A DNA stretch of 64,000 nt, taken from positions 62,001 to 126,000 of the forward strand of contig NZ_JQAR01000003.1 in NCBI RefSeq assembly GCF_001437155.1. Direction: 5' to 3'. The stretch is from Liquorilactobacillus mali (GTDB taxonomy: Bacteria; Bacillota; Bacilli; Lactobacillales; Lactobacillaceae). Under the pieces are notes generated by a model. That model did not search any database. It was not told the DNA's origin and was given only the letters and a program-made list of their open reading frames with translations. This document shows, one piece after another, positions 26,616 to 35,079 of the stretch. Each line of letters opens with the position of its first letter. Within the stretch, counting starts at the first letter, position 1. The position numbers and the translations under genes are program-made.

Positions 26616-27230
26616 ATGAAAAACAATACTGAGGTAATTGAAACGATTATCAGGTTAAGTCATGAGCAAAACCTATCCATTAGTGAGGTTGCTCGTCGAA
26701 CTAAAATGGCCAAATCAGCCGTTTCTAAATACTTCAATAAAACACGGTCATTTCCTTTAAACCGGATAGGGCAATTTGCCGAGGCCCTTGGGGTAACACC
26801 GGAGGAATTACTAGGTGTTCCTAGTAATCTTCATCCAATCACTAGGACGGTTAAAATCCCTGTTTTAGGGGTTATTGCTTGTGGAGATCCAATTACAGCC
26901 GAGGAAAATATTGATAGTTATATTGAAGAACCTAAGGAAACTCTGCCTAATGGTAAACTTTTTTACTTACGAGCTAAGGGCCGTTCAATGACTCCAACGA
27001 TTCCAGACGGAGCTAATGTATTAATTCGGCAGCAACCTGACGTTGAAGACGGTGAAATTGCTGCTGTTTTACTAACCAATGAGAATGAAGCAACCTTGAA
27101 AAGAATCAAGCACTCAAAAGGTATAATTCTTTTGATACCAGATAACCCTGAATATCAACCAATTGTTTCAAGTGACGAAAATCCCATTCGCATTTTGGGT
27201 AAGGCTTTGCGCTACGTATCAAAACTCTAA
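26616..27230 (+). CDS. S24 (LexA/CI/HdiR-like) self-cleaving repressor
   Basis: A 204-residue protein. N-terminal HTH (about 4-67): SISEVARRTKMAKSAVSKYFNKTRSFPLNRIGQFAEAL. C-terminal S24 peptidase domain (about 80-204). The cleavage site is Cys89-Gly90 in VIACGDP; the catalytic dyad is Ser124 in GRSMTPT and Lys162 in ATLKRI. These residues imply RecA-stimulated autocleavage, as in phage CI or lactococcal HdiR. GGAGGTG precedes the ATG. It is divergent from two phage-like small genes followed by the glucansucrase. No integrase or structural genes are present, so it is either a prophage remnant or a domesticated stress regulator. Confidence 0.92.
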   Translation: MKNNTEVIETIIRLSHEQNLSISEVARRTKMAKSAVSKYFNKTRSFPLNRIGQFAEALGVTPEELLGVPSNLHPITRTVKIPVLGVIACGDPITAEENIDSYIEEPKETLPNGKLFYLRAKGRSMTPTIPDGANVLIRQQPDVEDGEIAAVLLTNENEATLKRIKHSKGIILLIPDNPEYQPIVSSDENPIRILGKALRYVSKL

Positions 27231-27266
27231 TCAAGAAGAATATAAGTATTTTCAATACCTTTGCTC

Positions 27267-27725
27267 TTATTTCTGTTTTTCAAACACTGCTTGCTGTACT
27301 GTAATCTTTTGCGCTATCCGTGATACATCACTCTTTGTACCGCGTAATTCAAATTCAGCAAGCACAGGAAATCCAAAGCGGCTTGCATATTGCTTCGCTG
27401 TTAATGCAAACTGTTTATTAAAGTTGCGGTTACCGCTACCGATAATTCCGTAACAGTACCGATAATTATTCTCATAGGCCAAGTAATCACCAAGAATTGT
27501 TGTTAAAATCTCAGTGTAGCCACTATCAATTCCATTACCGCCCTTTAAAAAGGTAGGTAAAAAAGTAACAAAGGGAGCGTTTAATCTGGTAAACTCTGGA
27601 AATTCCTTTACATTAAGTGCATTCACTGTAACTCCTTGTTCTGCAAAATACTGTGTTAATTTTCCAATAAAAGCCTTAGTATTCCCACTAAGACTAATAT
27701 AAAGAATATTTATTTGTTTATTCAT
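27267..27725 (-). CDS. nrdI: NrdI flavodoxin-like protein
   Basis: Small FMN protein that supplies oxidant for assembling the dimanganese-tyrosyl radical of class Ib ribonucleotide reductase (NrdEF). About 152 residues: ILYISLSGNTKAFI (FMN loop), VTFLPTFLKGGNGID, EILTTILGDYLAYENN and GIIGSGNRNFNKQFALTAKQY are all NrdI signatures. ATG 27725 is taken over GTG 27731. No nrdE, nrdF or nrdH is beside it, so this is an isolated copy; lactobacilli often encode nrdI apart from nrdEF. Confidence 0.92.
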   Translation of the reverse strand: MNKQINILYISLSGNTKAFIGKLTQYFAEQGVTVNALNVKEFPEFTRLNAPFVTFLPTFLKGGNGIDSGYTEILTTILGDYLAYENNYRYCYGIIGSGNRNFNKQFALTAKQYASRFGFPVLAEFELRGTKSDVSRIAQKITVQQAVFEKQK

Positions 27726-27913
27726 AAACACCTTTCTCCTCCATATATAGTATGTATATTACATTGTAACACGATATATATGGGATAAGAATGTGAAATA
27801 GGGGAGTGCTTATTGCATTTGTGCTGAAAGGTAGTCATTCCTTTATTCACGGATGAAGATTTCATTTTTTATTTTCACTGCTAAAATTTTAGTTATTATT
27901 TTTTTAAATTAAA

Positions 27914-27964
27914 AAGATTCCAACATAATTCTAGAAGTGCTACCTAGAATTATGTTGGAATCTT
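27914..27964 (-). terminator. Terminator of the menB-menE operon
   Basis: A perfect 21-bp stem: the left arm starts AAGATTCCAACATAATTC (27914) and its complement ends at 27964. Leftward transcription runs into TTTTTAATTT. No gene was seen in the remaining spacer to nrdI. Confidence 0.92.
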
Positions 27965-27974
27965 GACATATTAA

Positions 27975-29417
27975 CTACTTTAATTTTTTTGCTAATTCAT
28001 AACGTTTTACCTTACCACTAGCTGTTCGTGGTAGACTTTCTACTCTCACAAAATGCTTAGGAATTTTAAAATGAGCCAATTTTCTCTTACCGTATTCAAT
28101 TAATTCATTTTCTGAAATAGTTTGACAGCCAACATAAAATCCAACTGGGACTTCCCCCCACTTGTCATCAGGGATGCCGCAAACTGCAAGTTCGGTAATT
28201 GCTGGAAAGCCAGCGTATGCATTTTCAATCTCATCTGGGAAAATATTCTCCCCTCCGGAGATTAACATCTCGCCCTTTCTCCCTTCAACAAATAAATACT
28301 TTTCTTTATCGTAGTGTCCAATATCACCGGTTTTAAACCAGCCATCTTTTGTCATTTTTTCTTCATAAGCATTTGTGTCACCCAAATATCCGGGCACCAC
28401 GTTAGGGGCTTTGATTTCAATTTCCTTTGTTCTTTCATCGATTCTAAGTTGTACGGGAAAAAGCGGTTTCCCAACTGAGCCCACCGCGCTTAGCGCATCA
28501 CTAAAGCTCAACGCAACAACCTGCGAACAAGTTTCAGTCATACCATAAGATTGAATAACTGGCAAATTCAAAGCAATACATTGTCTTAGTGTCTTCTCAT
28601 CAATTGCTGCCCCACCCAAAAGAAAGCATCTAAAATTCTGATTGTAACCTTCAACAGGGAACAATGCCAATAATCGTTTTAACATCTGTGGTACCACGGA
28701 CATCAAGGTAACTTGCTTTTCTTGCAGCAACCGTGTTACTTGTTTCTCTTCAAAATGTTCAACTAATAACACCGGCATTCCATAAACTAAGCTACGCATC
28801 ATTATTGAGAGTCCACTAATATGAAAGAGTGGAACTGCACACAACCACATATCATTAGCCTGCAAGCCTAAATTAATAGCGGAACCTACTGCTGAAAAGA
28901 AATGATTCTTGAATGTTTGCAACACCCCATGTGGATTGCCAGTTGTCCCCGAGGTAAACATGATTGTTGTTACCCGCTCGTCTTCATATTCTTCTGCCAC
29001 ATTAGGTTCATGCTCGGCAAGCCGTTTTATTTGTGACAGCTTCCAGCACTTGACACCTGCAGCCTCTGCTAACTTTTCTAGTTCACTATTTCTGTCTTGC
29101 AAAGAATCATCTATCAAAACCTGATTGATTTTAGCAATATTAATCTGCTTAGATAGTTCAAACAAACTTAATCTAAAGTTGAGTAAGACTATCTCTACCC
29201 CTAAATCCTGTAATGCTAAGATTGTGAGGTAACTATCAAAAGTATTGGCAGCCAAAAGTCCAATCCTACCGTGTAAATTGCCAACAACATTTTGTAATTT
29301 ACCATTAAGTATCAATGTTTCTTCTCTCAATTGCTGAAAAGACCAACTCTGATCCTCAAAAATTAGCGCTGTTCTATCAGGAACAAGTGATGCTTGTTTA
29401 TTTAACCAATTTTCCAA
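27975..29417 (-). CDS. menE: o-Succinylbenzoate-CoA ligase
   Basis: ANL-superfamily ligase that activates o-succinylbenzoate with ATP and CoA in menaquinone synthesis. 480 residues. The AMP/P-loop motif is TIMFTSGTTGNPHG (about 150-163). QSYGMTETCSQV (about 292-303), GWFKTGDIG (about 352-360) and the C-terminal Lys in RTASGKVKRYEL (about 465-476) follow. It lies 28 bp behind menB in the same direction, which supports MenE over a generic acyl-CoA ligase. Only menB, menE and menI are in the window. Confidence 0.93.
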   Translation of the reverse strand: MENWLNKQASLVPDRTALIFEDQSWSFQQLREETLILNGKLQNVVGNLHGRIGLLAANTFDSYLTILALQDLGVEIVLLNFRLSLFELSKQINIAKINQVLIDDSLQDRNSELEKLAEAAGVKCWKLSQIKRLAEHEPNVAEEYEDERVTTIMFTSGTTGNPHGVLQTFKNHFFSAVGSAINLGLQANDMWLCAVPLFHISGLSIMMRSLVYGMPVLLVEHFEEKQVTRLLQEKQVTLMSVVPQMLKRLLALFPVEGYNQNFRCFLLGGAAIDEKTLRQCIALNLPVIQSYGMTETCSQVVALSFSDALSAVGSVGKPLFPVQLRIDERTKEIEIKAPNVVPGYLGDTNAYEEKMTKDGWFKTGDIGHYDKEKYLFVEGRKGEMLISGGENIFPDEIENAYAGFPAITELAVCGIPDDKWGEVPVGFYVGCQTISENELIEYGKRKLAHFKIPKHFVRVESLPRTASGKVKRYELAKKLK

Positions 29418-29445
29418 ACTAGAGACTCCCCTTTCCAGTTAATTA

Positions 29446-30267
29446 TTAAGGGAATTTTGGAAATTGGTCAAAATCAGGTTTTCTCTTCTCATTGAAAGCA
29501 TCTCGGCCTTCTTTTCCTTCATCCGTAGTATAGAAGAGCATTGTAGCGTCCCCTGCCAACTGTTGAATACCAGCTAAACCATCCGTATCCGCATTCATTG
29601 CTGCTTTTATAAATCGCAAGGCAGTGGGTGACTTGGTAAGTATCTCATCGCACCATTCGAGAGTTACTTCTTCTACCTGATCCAGAGGCACAACTTTATT
29701 AATCCAGTTCATTGCATATGCTTCATCAGCTGTGTACCAATGATTCATAAACCAAACTTCCTTTGCGCGTTTATGCCCAATTACCCGCGCTAGATATCCT
29801 GATCCATAGCCAGCATCAAAGCTGCCCACCTTTGGTCCAGTTTGTCCAAACATTGCATTGTCAGCAGCAATTGTCAAATCGCAGACTAGTTGCAAAATAT
29901 TACCGCCGCCAACTGACCATCCCTTGACCATCGCAATAACTGGTTTAGGAATTATTCTAATCAAATGCTGTAAATCAAGCACATTTAATCTAGCAATTTT
30001 ATCAGAACCAACATATCCGCCATTCCCACGAATACTCTGGTCCCCACCTGAACTGAAGGCTTTGTCTCCAGCACCCGTTAAAATAATTACACCAATTGTA
30101 CTGTCATCACGACAAATTGTGAAAGCATCAATTAGTTCTTCAATAGTCAGTGGTGTGAATGCATTGTGCTTCTCTGGCCTATTCATTGTTAGTTTAGCAA
30201 TTTTGCCAGTTCTTTCAAAAATTATTTCTTGATAATTCTTTACATTAGTCCATTCTCTAGTTGTCAT
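29446..30267 (-). CDS. menB: 1,4-Dihydroxy-2-naphthoyl-CoA synthase
   Basis: Crotonase-fold enzyme that closes the naphthoquinone ring of o-succinylbenzoyl-CoA. About 273 residues from ATG 30267 (AAAGG 9 nt before; the longer frame from 30315 lacks a ribosome site and would overlap the divergent gene's promoter). Family motifs: [41 protein letters not shown] and [18 protein letters not shown]; the last is diagnostic of MenB. It is followed by menE. A 53-bp gap separates it from divergent menI. Confidence 0.95.
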   Translation of the reverse strand: MTTREWTNVKNYQEIIFERTGKIAKLTMNRPEKHNAFTPLTIEELIDAFTICRDDSTIGVIILTGAGDKAFSSGGDQSIRGNGGYVGSDKIARLNVLDLQHLIRIIPKPVIAMVKGWSVGGGNILQLVCDLTIAADNAMFGQTGPKVGSFDAGYGSGYLARVIGHKRAKEVWFMNHWYTADEAYAMNWINKVVPLDQVEEVTLEWCDEILTKSPTALRFIKAAMNADTDGLAGIQQLAGDATMLFYTTDEGKEGRDAFNEKRKPDFDQFPKFP

Positions 30268-30320
30268 CTTTGTAGTCCTTTCTGTTACAATAGAATAAAT
30301 TAATCTTGGAGGCACTTCAA

Positions 30321-30689
30321 ATGAATCTTCTTGAATATTTACACATTAAAACTGTTAAAACATCCAAACAACAAGTTGTTCTCTCTCTCGAGGTTGATAA
30401 AATACACAAACAGCCGTACGGTTTGCTACATGGTGGCATCAATGCTGTTCTTGCCGAAACAGCAGCTAGTATGCTGGCAAATTTAAACGCCCCTGCAGGA
30501 TTTGTAGCTGTTGGTGTCAATATCAATACAAATCATCTCTCAGCTGTAAAAGCGGGACGAATTGAAACCATTGCTGAACCCATAAAAATCGGAACAAAAA
30601 TACAAGTTTTAGCTGTTACGACGATCAGCTATCCTGAAAAAATCAAGACCAGTTACAGCACTGTCACAACAACGTTCCTTAAAGAATAA
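30321..30689 (+). CDS. menI: Hotdog-fold thioesterase, probable DHNA-CoA thioesterase
   Basis: About 122 residues. [21 protein letters not shown] (about 33-53) contains the catalytic Glu of the PaaI/YdiI-like hotdog thioesterases, and [15 protein letters not shown] (about 67-81) is the usual second motif. Adjacent, divergent menB-menE make hydrolysis of 1,4-dihydroxy-2-naphthoyl-CoA the most likely reaction. ATG 30321 is used with GGAGG 8 nt upstream, instead of TTG 30306. Confidence 0.85.
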   Translation: MNLLEYLHIKTVKTSKQQVVLSLEVDKIHKQPYGLLHGGINAVLAETAASMLANLNAPAGFVAVGVNINTNHLSAVKAGRIETIAEPIKIGTKIQVLAVTTISYPEKIKTSYSTVTTTFLKE

Positions 30690-30777
30690 TATTTTTGTAC
30701 GTTCACAATTTTAGCATAAATCTATACTGAAAGTTAAAATTAAGCCTTACTGAATCACTATCTAACCAAGCCTACCA

Positions 30778-31374
30778 TCATCTTATTCCCCGAATGTTTG
30801 GCATTTCTTTTGCCATTTCAAACCGACTTCTATTAATTATTGAAAGCACGCTTCTTTCGATTACACTTGTATCTGGATCCATACCTTTTTCCACCCAAAG
30901 TATCAGAATTCCAGAAATTCCCGCAGTAACATAAGCATAAAGATAGTCAAAGTCGGTATCTGTCAGCATTTCTATTTCCTGCATTACTGTTGGCCTAATT
31001 GCCTCTCTAAGACATGCAAATATTCTGCTGATGCATTGATTACCATTTTTCTTGTTTAGCGCTACCTTAACAACTTCTGGATCACTTTTTTTAAGTACTT
31101 CAAATATTATTGGTAGAATATTCCAGTCAGCTTCATCGAATCGTTCTTTAATCAAGGCTATTATCTCTTTTGCTAGATTATTCTTAAGCTGATCCATTAA
31201 TGCAAATGTACTCTGATAATAGCGATAAAATGTCCCTCTAGTAATTTTTGCTTCCTTACAAATGTCAGTTACAGTAACTTCCTCAAATTTTCTATGTTTC
31301 AGCAGTTTAAGAAAGGTCTGGCGAATTATTAATTTCGTTTGGATTACCCTCTGATTATTCTTCGTACCTACCAT
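30778..31374 (-). CDS. TetR-family regulator
   Basis: A 198-residue TetR protein. HTH: LIIRQTFLKLLKHRKFEEVTVTDICKEAKITRGTFYRYYQSTFALMDQL (about 15-63). A divergent ligand domain ending in a C-terminal TetR_C/AcrR-like segment (AGISGILILWVEKGMDPD) follows. Last gene of a leftward merR-VOC-tetR operon. Ligand unknown; control of the glyoxalase-type gene or of a distant efflux gene is possible. Confidence 0.88.
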   Translation of the reverse strand: MVGTKNNQRVIQTKLIIRQTFLKLLKHRKFEEVTVTDICKEAKITRGTFYRYYQSTFALMDQLKNNLAKEIIALIKERFDEADWNILPIIFEVLKKSDPEVVKVALNKKNGNQCISRIFACLREAIRPTVMQEIEMLTDTDFDYLYAYVTAGISGILILWVEKGMDPDTSVIERSVLSIINRSRFEMAKEMPNIRGIR

Positions 31375-31403
31375 TTTTTTCTCCTCTCATTTCCTGGGAA
31401 ATA

Positions 31404-31790
31404 TTATTCATGAAGCTCCAATGGTAATCCATCCGGATCAAAGAAAAATGTCATTTTTTCACCTGTAAAGTCATCTCTTCTTATTTTCTCAACTCTGATT
31501 TTCTGTATTTCCAATTCCTCAACAATTGATTCAATGTTCTTGACCTTAAAAGCTAAGTGCCTTAAACCTGTTCCTTCACCAACCGGATACGATAGACGCT
31601 TAGGGGCATCTGGTTTAATAAATAATTCTAACCGTAAGTTCTCTTTTTCAACATCAATCTTTTCATCGTTTTTTTCAATTCTTTTATAATCTGAAATAAT
31701 CTTAAAACCTAGCTTTTCAACATAAAAACTAAGTGCTTTCTCTCTATTATGACAAATTATTGCAACATGATGAATGCCTTCGAAAATCAT
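31404..31790 (-). CDS. VOC-family protein (glyoxalase I-like)
   Basis: A 128-residue single VOC unit pair. IHHVAIICHNREKALSFYVEKLGFKII (about 6-32) contains the first His ligand. LRLELFIKP and GTGLRHLAFKVKNIE provide Glu and His ligands in the middle, and FFFDPDGLPLELHE (about 115-128) the last Glu. This metal set (His, Glu, His, Glu) is that of lactoylglutathione-lyase-like GloA2 proteins. Lactobacilli use it for detoxification or it may serve another VOC reaction. AGAAGGTG precedes the ATG. Middle gene of the operon. Confidence 0.85.
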   Translation of the reverse strand: MIFEGIHHVAIICHNREKALSFYVEKLGFKIISDYKRIEKNDEKIDVEKENLRLELFIKPDAPKRLSYPVGEGTGLRHLAFKVKNIESIVEELEIQKIRVEKIRRDDFTGEKMTFFFDPDGLPLELHE

Positions 31791-31808
31791 TCAAGTTCAC
31801 CTTCTAAA

Positions 31809-32237
31809 TTATTCTTTATTTATTTCAAAATGACTGCCATTTTTATCCACGATTCCGTACAGATGCTGTGTTTCCTCTTTATCAACATACCCCATATCGA
31901 TCTTACCAAATAACTTTTCATCATCTGCTATTGAAACATCGACAAAAGTAGCATTAACAAATTTCTTACAAATTATAACTTGTTTTTTTCGCTGATCAGC
32001 CTGTTCCGCAGCTTTAGCGAGTGTAAATCCTTCATCCAAGTACTTCTTGATTGCTTGTACTTTGTAGAAAACTTCAAATTTATATTTTCGTGTAATATTT
32101 TTTTCTGTAATAGGCGTCTCTAGATATCCTCGTTCTTCCCAATAACGAAGTTGGCGTGTTGAAACCCCTGTCAGCTTACTCAAATCACCTATACCTATCA
32201 CCAAATCAGCTTTTAGTGAAAATTTTTCTTTCATCAT
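31809..32237 (-). CDS. MerR-family regulator, paralogue of the one at 36741
   Basis: About 142 residues. HTH: GIGDLSKLTGVSTRQLRYWEERGYLETP (about 15-42), then FEVFYKVQAIKKYLDEGFTLAKAAEQADQR. A short strand-rich C-terminus (LYGIVDKNGSHFEINKE) is shared in pattern with the 36741 protein (HVYAVIQKNAKAKLILKDF). Start is uncertain: 32237 has AAGGA about 10 nt before it; 32255 is the alternative. It heads the merR-VOC-tetR operon and is divergent from lytS. The paired strand-rich tail suggests a common, uncharacterised signal. Confidence 0.85.
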   Translation of the reverse strand: MMKEKFSLKADLVIGIGDLSKLTGVSTRQLRYWEERGYLETPITEKNITRKYKFEVFYKVQAIKKYLDEGFTLAKAAEQADQRKKQVIICKKFVNATFVDVSIADDEKLFGKIDMGYVDKEETQHLYGIVDKNGSHFEINKE

Positions 32238-32413
32238 CTCTACTTCATCCTTCATAAGTCATACCGTTATAGTTTAGACTAATTCTAACTAATTTACTTA
32301 AATTGTCAATCAATTATGTATTTATGCATTTTTGACAACTAATAGATTAAAATATTTCTGTATGTTAAAATTACCTTGTGATTTCGCCATTTGTTATGAA
32401 GGGAGTTTACTTA

Positions 32414-34147
32414 ATGTTCACATTATTTATCCTGTTACTCCAACGGCTTGGAATAATACTTGTTTTAGCATTTTTATTGGTTAATGTTCCTTTCTTTCGC
32501 AAACTTATCGACAAAAGAACACGTAAAGCCAAAATTTCGCTAATTATAATTTTTACCATTTTTGCTATAATATCCAATCTAACTGGTGTAGAGATAACAA
32601 AAGACAATACCCTGATTCAAGCTCCCTTTCTAACTGGTTTGCCCCAGTCTGATTCTATCGCAAATACTAGGACACTTGTAATTACAGTTGCTGGGATAAT
32701 TGGTGGCCCTTTTGTTGGTGGTATTGTTGGTTTCTTAGGAGGAATACACCGTGTAATTCAGGGAAATTTCTCTGATTTCTTTTACATTATCAGTTCCACT
32801 CTAGTTGGACTCTGTATCGGAATTTTGTCAAAAAAGTTTCGTCAAAACAACTTTTATCCGTCATTTTTCAGTGCTGCCCTTCTTGGATTATTTGCTGAAC
32901 TCATCCAGATGGCTTTTGTTGCTGCTTTCAGCGGCCTAGATCTTGTTAAACTGATTATAATTCCCATGTGTTTACTCAATAGTATTGGTGTTTCAGTATT
33001 CATCTCAATATTGAATGCATATCTTTCAAACGAACAACAATTAATGGCTGTACAAACCCATAATGTATTGAATCTGACAAATGAAACTCTTCCATATTTC
33101 AGGCAGGGTCTGAATATCAATTCGGCTCAGCAAGTTTGCAAAATTATCAAAAAATTCACTAATTTTGACGCTGTCGGTATTACGGATAGAGTGAATGTCC
33201 TTGCGCACATTGGCTCTGGGGAAGACCATCATCTTGCAGGTCAAGCTGTTTTAACAGATTTATCAAAACACGTAATTTCTAGTGGTGAAACTAGGTATGC
33301 TTATCACCGCAATGAAATAGGATGTCCACATAAAGATTGCCCCCTTGCTTCTGCGATAGTACTACCATTAAAGGTTAATAATAAGACCATTGGTGCACTT
33401 AAAATGTATTTCAACAAGGCTGAAAGTTTAACACCTGTTGAAGAAAATCTTGCTATCGGCCTCGCATCGATTTTTTCTGGACAACTAGCCTTAGGAATGG
33501 CCGAGGAGCAGTCAAAATTAATTAGTGATGCGGAAATCAAAGCCCTGCAAGCCCAAATAAATCCACACTTTTTTTTCAATGCTATTAATACTGTTAGTGC
33601 ACTTATGCGGACAAATGTTGAACAAGCCCGTAGCTCCCTAATGCAGTTGAGCACCTTTTTTCGCTCAAGCTTGCAAGGAATCTCCGAAACAGAAATTCCC
33701 TTAGAACAAGAAAAAAAACATGTAAATTCATATCTCTCACTTGAACAAACTAGGTTTCCTAAAAAATATATAATTGATTATAAAATTTCTGCGAGTCCGC
33801 AAACTAGGGTTCCACCATTTTGCATTCAAGTTTTAGTCGAAAATTCAATTAGACATGCATTTCCGATTAGAAAAAGCGGTAACAAGATTACAATAATTGT
33901 TCGTGAAACAGAGCAAAATGTAGTTATTATTGTTGAAGATAACGGAGTTGGAATTGACCCAGAATTGCTCTCACGTTTAGGTCAAGAAACAATCGAATCA
34001 AGCACAGGAACCGGAACAGCACTAGTTAATTTGAATAGAAGACTAATTGGTTTATATGGAAATGAGAGTCATTTACAGATTACAAGTTCTGAGAAGGGTA
34101 CAATAATCCAAATTAATATCCCAAATAATAAGGCAGATACAATATAA
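32414..34147 (+). CDS. lytS: LytS-type sensor histidine kinase
   Basis: Membrane sensor of the LytSR system that controls LrgAB and responds to membrane potential and overflow metabolites. About 577 residues. The 5TM-LYT domain (about 1-180) contains NLTGVEI and GGPFVGGIVGFLGGIHR. A GAF domain (about 200-345) with HIGSGEDHH and CPHKDCPLASAIVLPLKV follows. The HisKA_LytS domain has phospho-His385 in QINPHFFFNAINT, and the ATPase has VLVENSIRHAF and VEDNGVGID. ATG 32414 with GGGAG is chosen over GTG 32378. Its partner lytR lies 3.4 kb downstream instead of adjacent. Confidence 0.94.
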   Translation: MFTLFILLLQRLGIILVLAFLLVNVPFFRKLIDKRTRKAKISLIIIFTIFAIISNLTGVEITKDNTLIQAPFLTGLPQSDSIANTRTLVITVAGIIGGPFVGGIVGFLGGIHRVIQGNFSDFFYIISSTLVGLCIGILSKKFRQNNFYPSFFSAALLGLFAELIQMAFVAAFSGLDLVKLIIIPMCLLNSIGVSVFISILNAYLSNEQQLMAVQTHNVLNLTNETLPYFRQGLNINSAQQVCKIIKKFTNFDAVGITDRVNVLAHIGSGEDHHLAGQAVLTDLSKHVISSGETRYAYHRNEIGCPHKDCPLASAIVLPLKVNNKTIGALKMYFNKAESLTPVEENLAIGLASIFSGQLALGMAEEQSKLISDAEIKALQAQINPHFFFNAINTVSALMRTNVEQARSSLMQLSTFFRSSLQGISETEIPLEQEKKHVNSYLSLEQTRFPKKYIIDYKISASPQTRVPPFCIQVLVENSIRHAFPIRKSGNKITIIVRETEQNVVIIVEDNGVGIDPELLSRLGQETIESSTGTGTALVNLNRRLIGLYGNESHLQITSSEKGTIIQINIPNNKADTI

Positions 34148-34261
34148 TTTAGTTAGCCAAAGTGCTATCCACAAAATGAGCTACATCCCTTATGGTCAGG
34201 ATCTTGTACACCAAGGATGGAAAATATTTTTTTAATTTTAATTCACTGGTATCCTTTATAA

Positions 34262-34309
34262 AAACTGTCCTAAAATTGCTAGTTTTATTTAGCAATTTTA
34301 GGACAGTTT
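34262..34309. terminator. Bidirectional terminator between lytS and the DUF4811 gene
   Basis: AAACTGTCCTAAAATTGCT (34262-34280) and its exact complement (34291-34309) around a 10-nt T-rich loop. It isolates lytS from the convergent drug-export operon. Confidence 0.92.
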
Positions 34310-34332
34310 ACTTTGACTCAATACCTAATAAA

Positions 34333-35079
34333 TTATTTTTTTGCTTCGTTAATTAACTCCTGCAATGCTTGCTTTTTAAAATCCTTTTGTGCTTGTAGAC
34401 TTGCCTTAGCTGTTAATGCTTGTTGCTCTTGTGCTGACATAGTCGGATTCTTAGTCATAGCTGCAGTTAGCTTCTCTTTAACTTGTGTTTCAACGTATTC
34501 CTTAGCCTGAGCCTGGACCTTTGTTTGATCTTCATTCTTAGCTAATTTTTGTAACTTCTTGGCTTGCTGCGTACTAAGGACTACCCAGTTATCATTTATT
34601 TTAAAAGTATTGTAATGACGAATTAACTTGTGATCATTACCTGAGATCCCAAACCAGAATTTGTAGAACTTGTTTTTATATTCCCACCTTAGTGTTTTGG
34701 TAACGAGTTTTGCAGTTCCAGCCGTCTTTTTGATCTTGTTTTGCGTCTTCGCAGGATCTGGATTAGTTGTAGTTGCTTTTTTCTGATTTGATTTGCTCTT
34801 ATAGATATAGACCTTTTCTTTACCTGAAGTGCCAACTGTTTGGTACAACAGTAAATTAATTTGTTTTGAAGAAGCCGCTGAAACTAACTTGCTGCTTTTG
34901 ACGGTCTCCACCTTATGCATTCCAAAGTGATGTCGATCATTTTCGATCATAAAAATCATTGAAATTATTAAACCCAAAGCAAAAACAATACTCAGAATAT
35001 TCCGCAAAAAAGCTTTATCAATACTAATCATTGAAGCAAATAATAATATCGCACAGATTATTAAACTAAAAATTATCAT
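34333..35079 (-). CDS. DUF4811-type membrane protein linked to an MFS exporter
   Basis: A 248-residue protein with two N-terminal hydrophobic segments (about 2-18 and 24-44). An extracytoplasmic strand-rich domain (about 60-165) and a Gln/Ala/Lys-rich helical C-terminus (about 175-248: AKNEDQTKVQAQAKEYVETQ) follow. Pattern and position immediately after a DHA2-type MFS gene match the DUF4811 proteins of lactobacilli. Its ATG overlaps the MFS stop (TAATG), so it is translated with the transporter; an accessory role in export is inferred. Confidence 0.8.
   Translation of the reverse strand: MIIFSLIICAILLFASMISIDKAFLRNILSIVFALGLIISMIFMIENDRHHFGMHKVETVKSSKLVSAASSKQINLLLYQTVGTSGKEKVYIYKSKSNQKKATTTNPDPAKTQNKIKKTAGTAKLVTKTLRWEYKNKFYKFWFGISGNDHKLIRHYNTFKINDNWVVLSTQQAKKLQKLAKNEDQTKVQAQAKEYVETQVKEKLTAAMTKNPTMSAQEQQALTAKASLQAQKDFKKQALQELINEAKK

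Noticed and set aside
25876-27230. A complete prophage
   Set aside because: Only a repressor and two small genes are present; there is no integrase, replication, packaging or structural gene and no attachment-site repeat was seen.
32303-32338. TTGTCAA...TTGACAA arms near the merR/lytS spacer, similar to 36670-36688, as a shared MerR operator
   Set aside because: Spacing differs (22 versus 5 bp) and the arms are simply -35-like hexamers in both strands; a shared operator is not supported.
34166-34174. CTATCCACA as a DnaA box outside the origin
   Set aside because: A single one-mismatch 9-mer in 64 kb is expected by chance.
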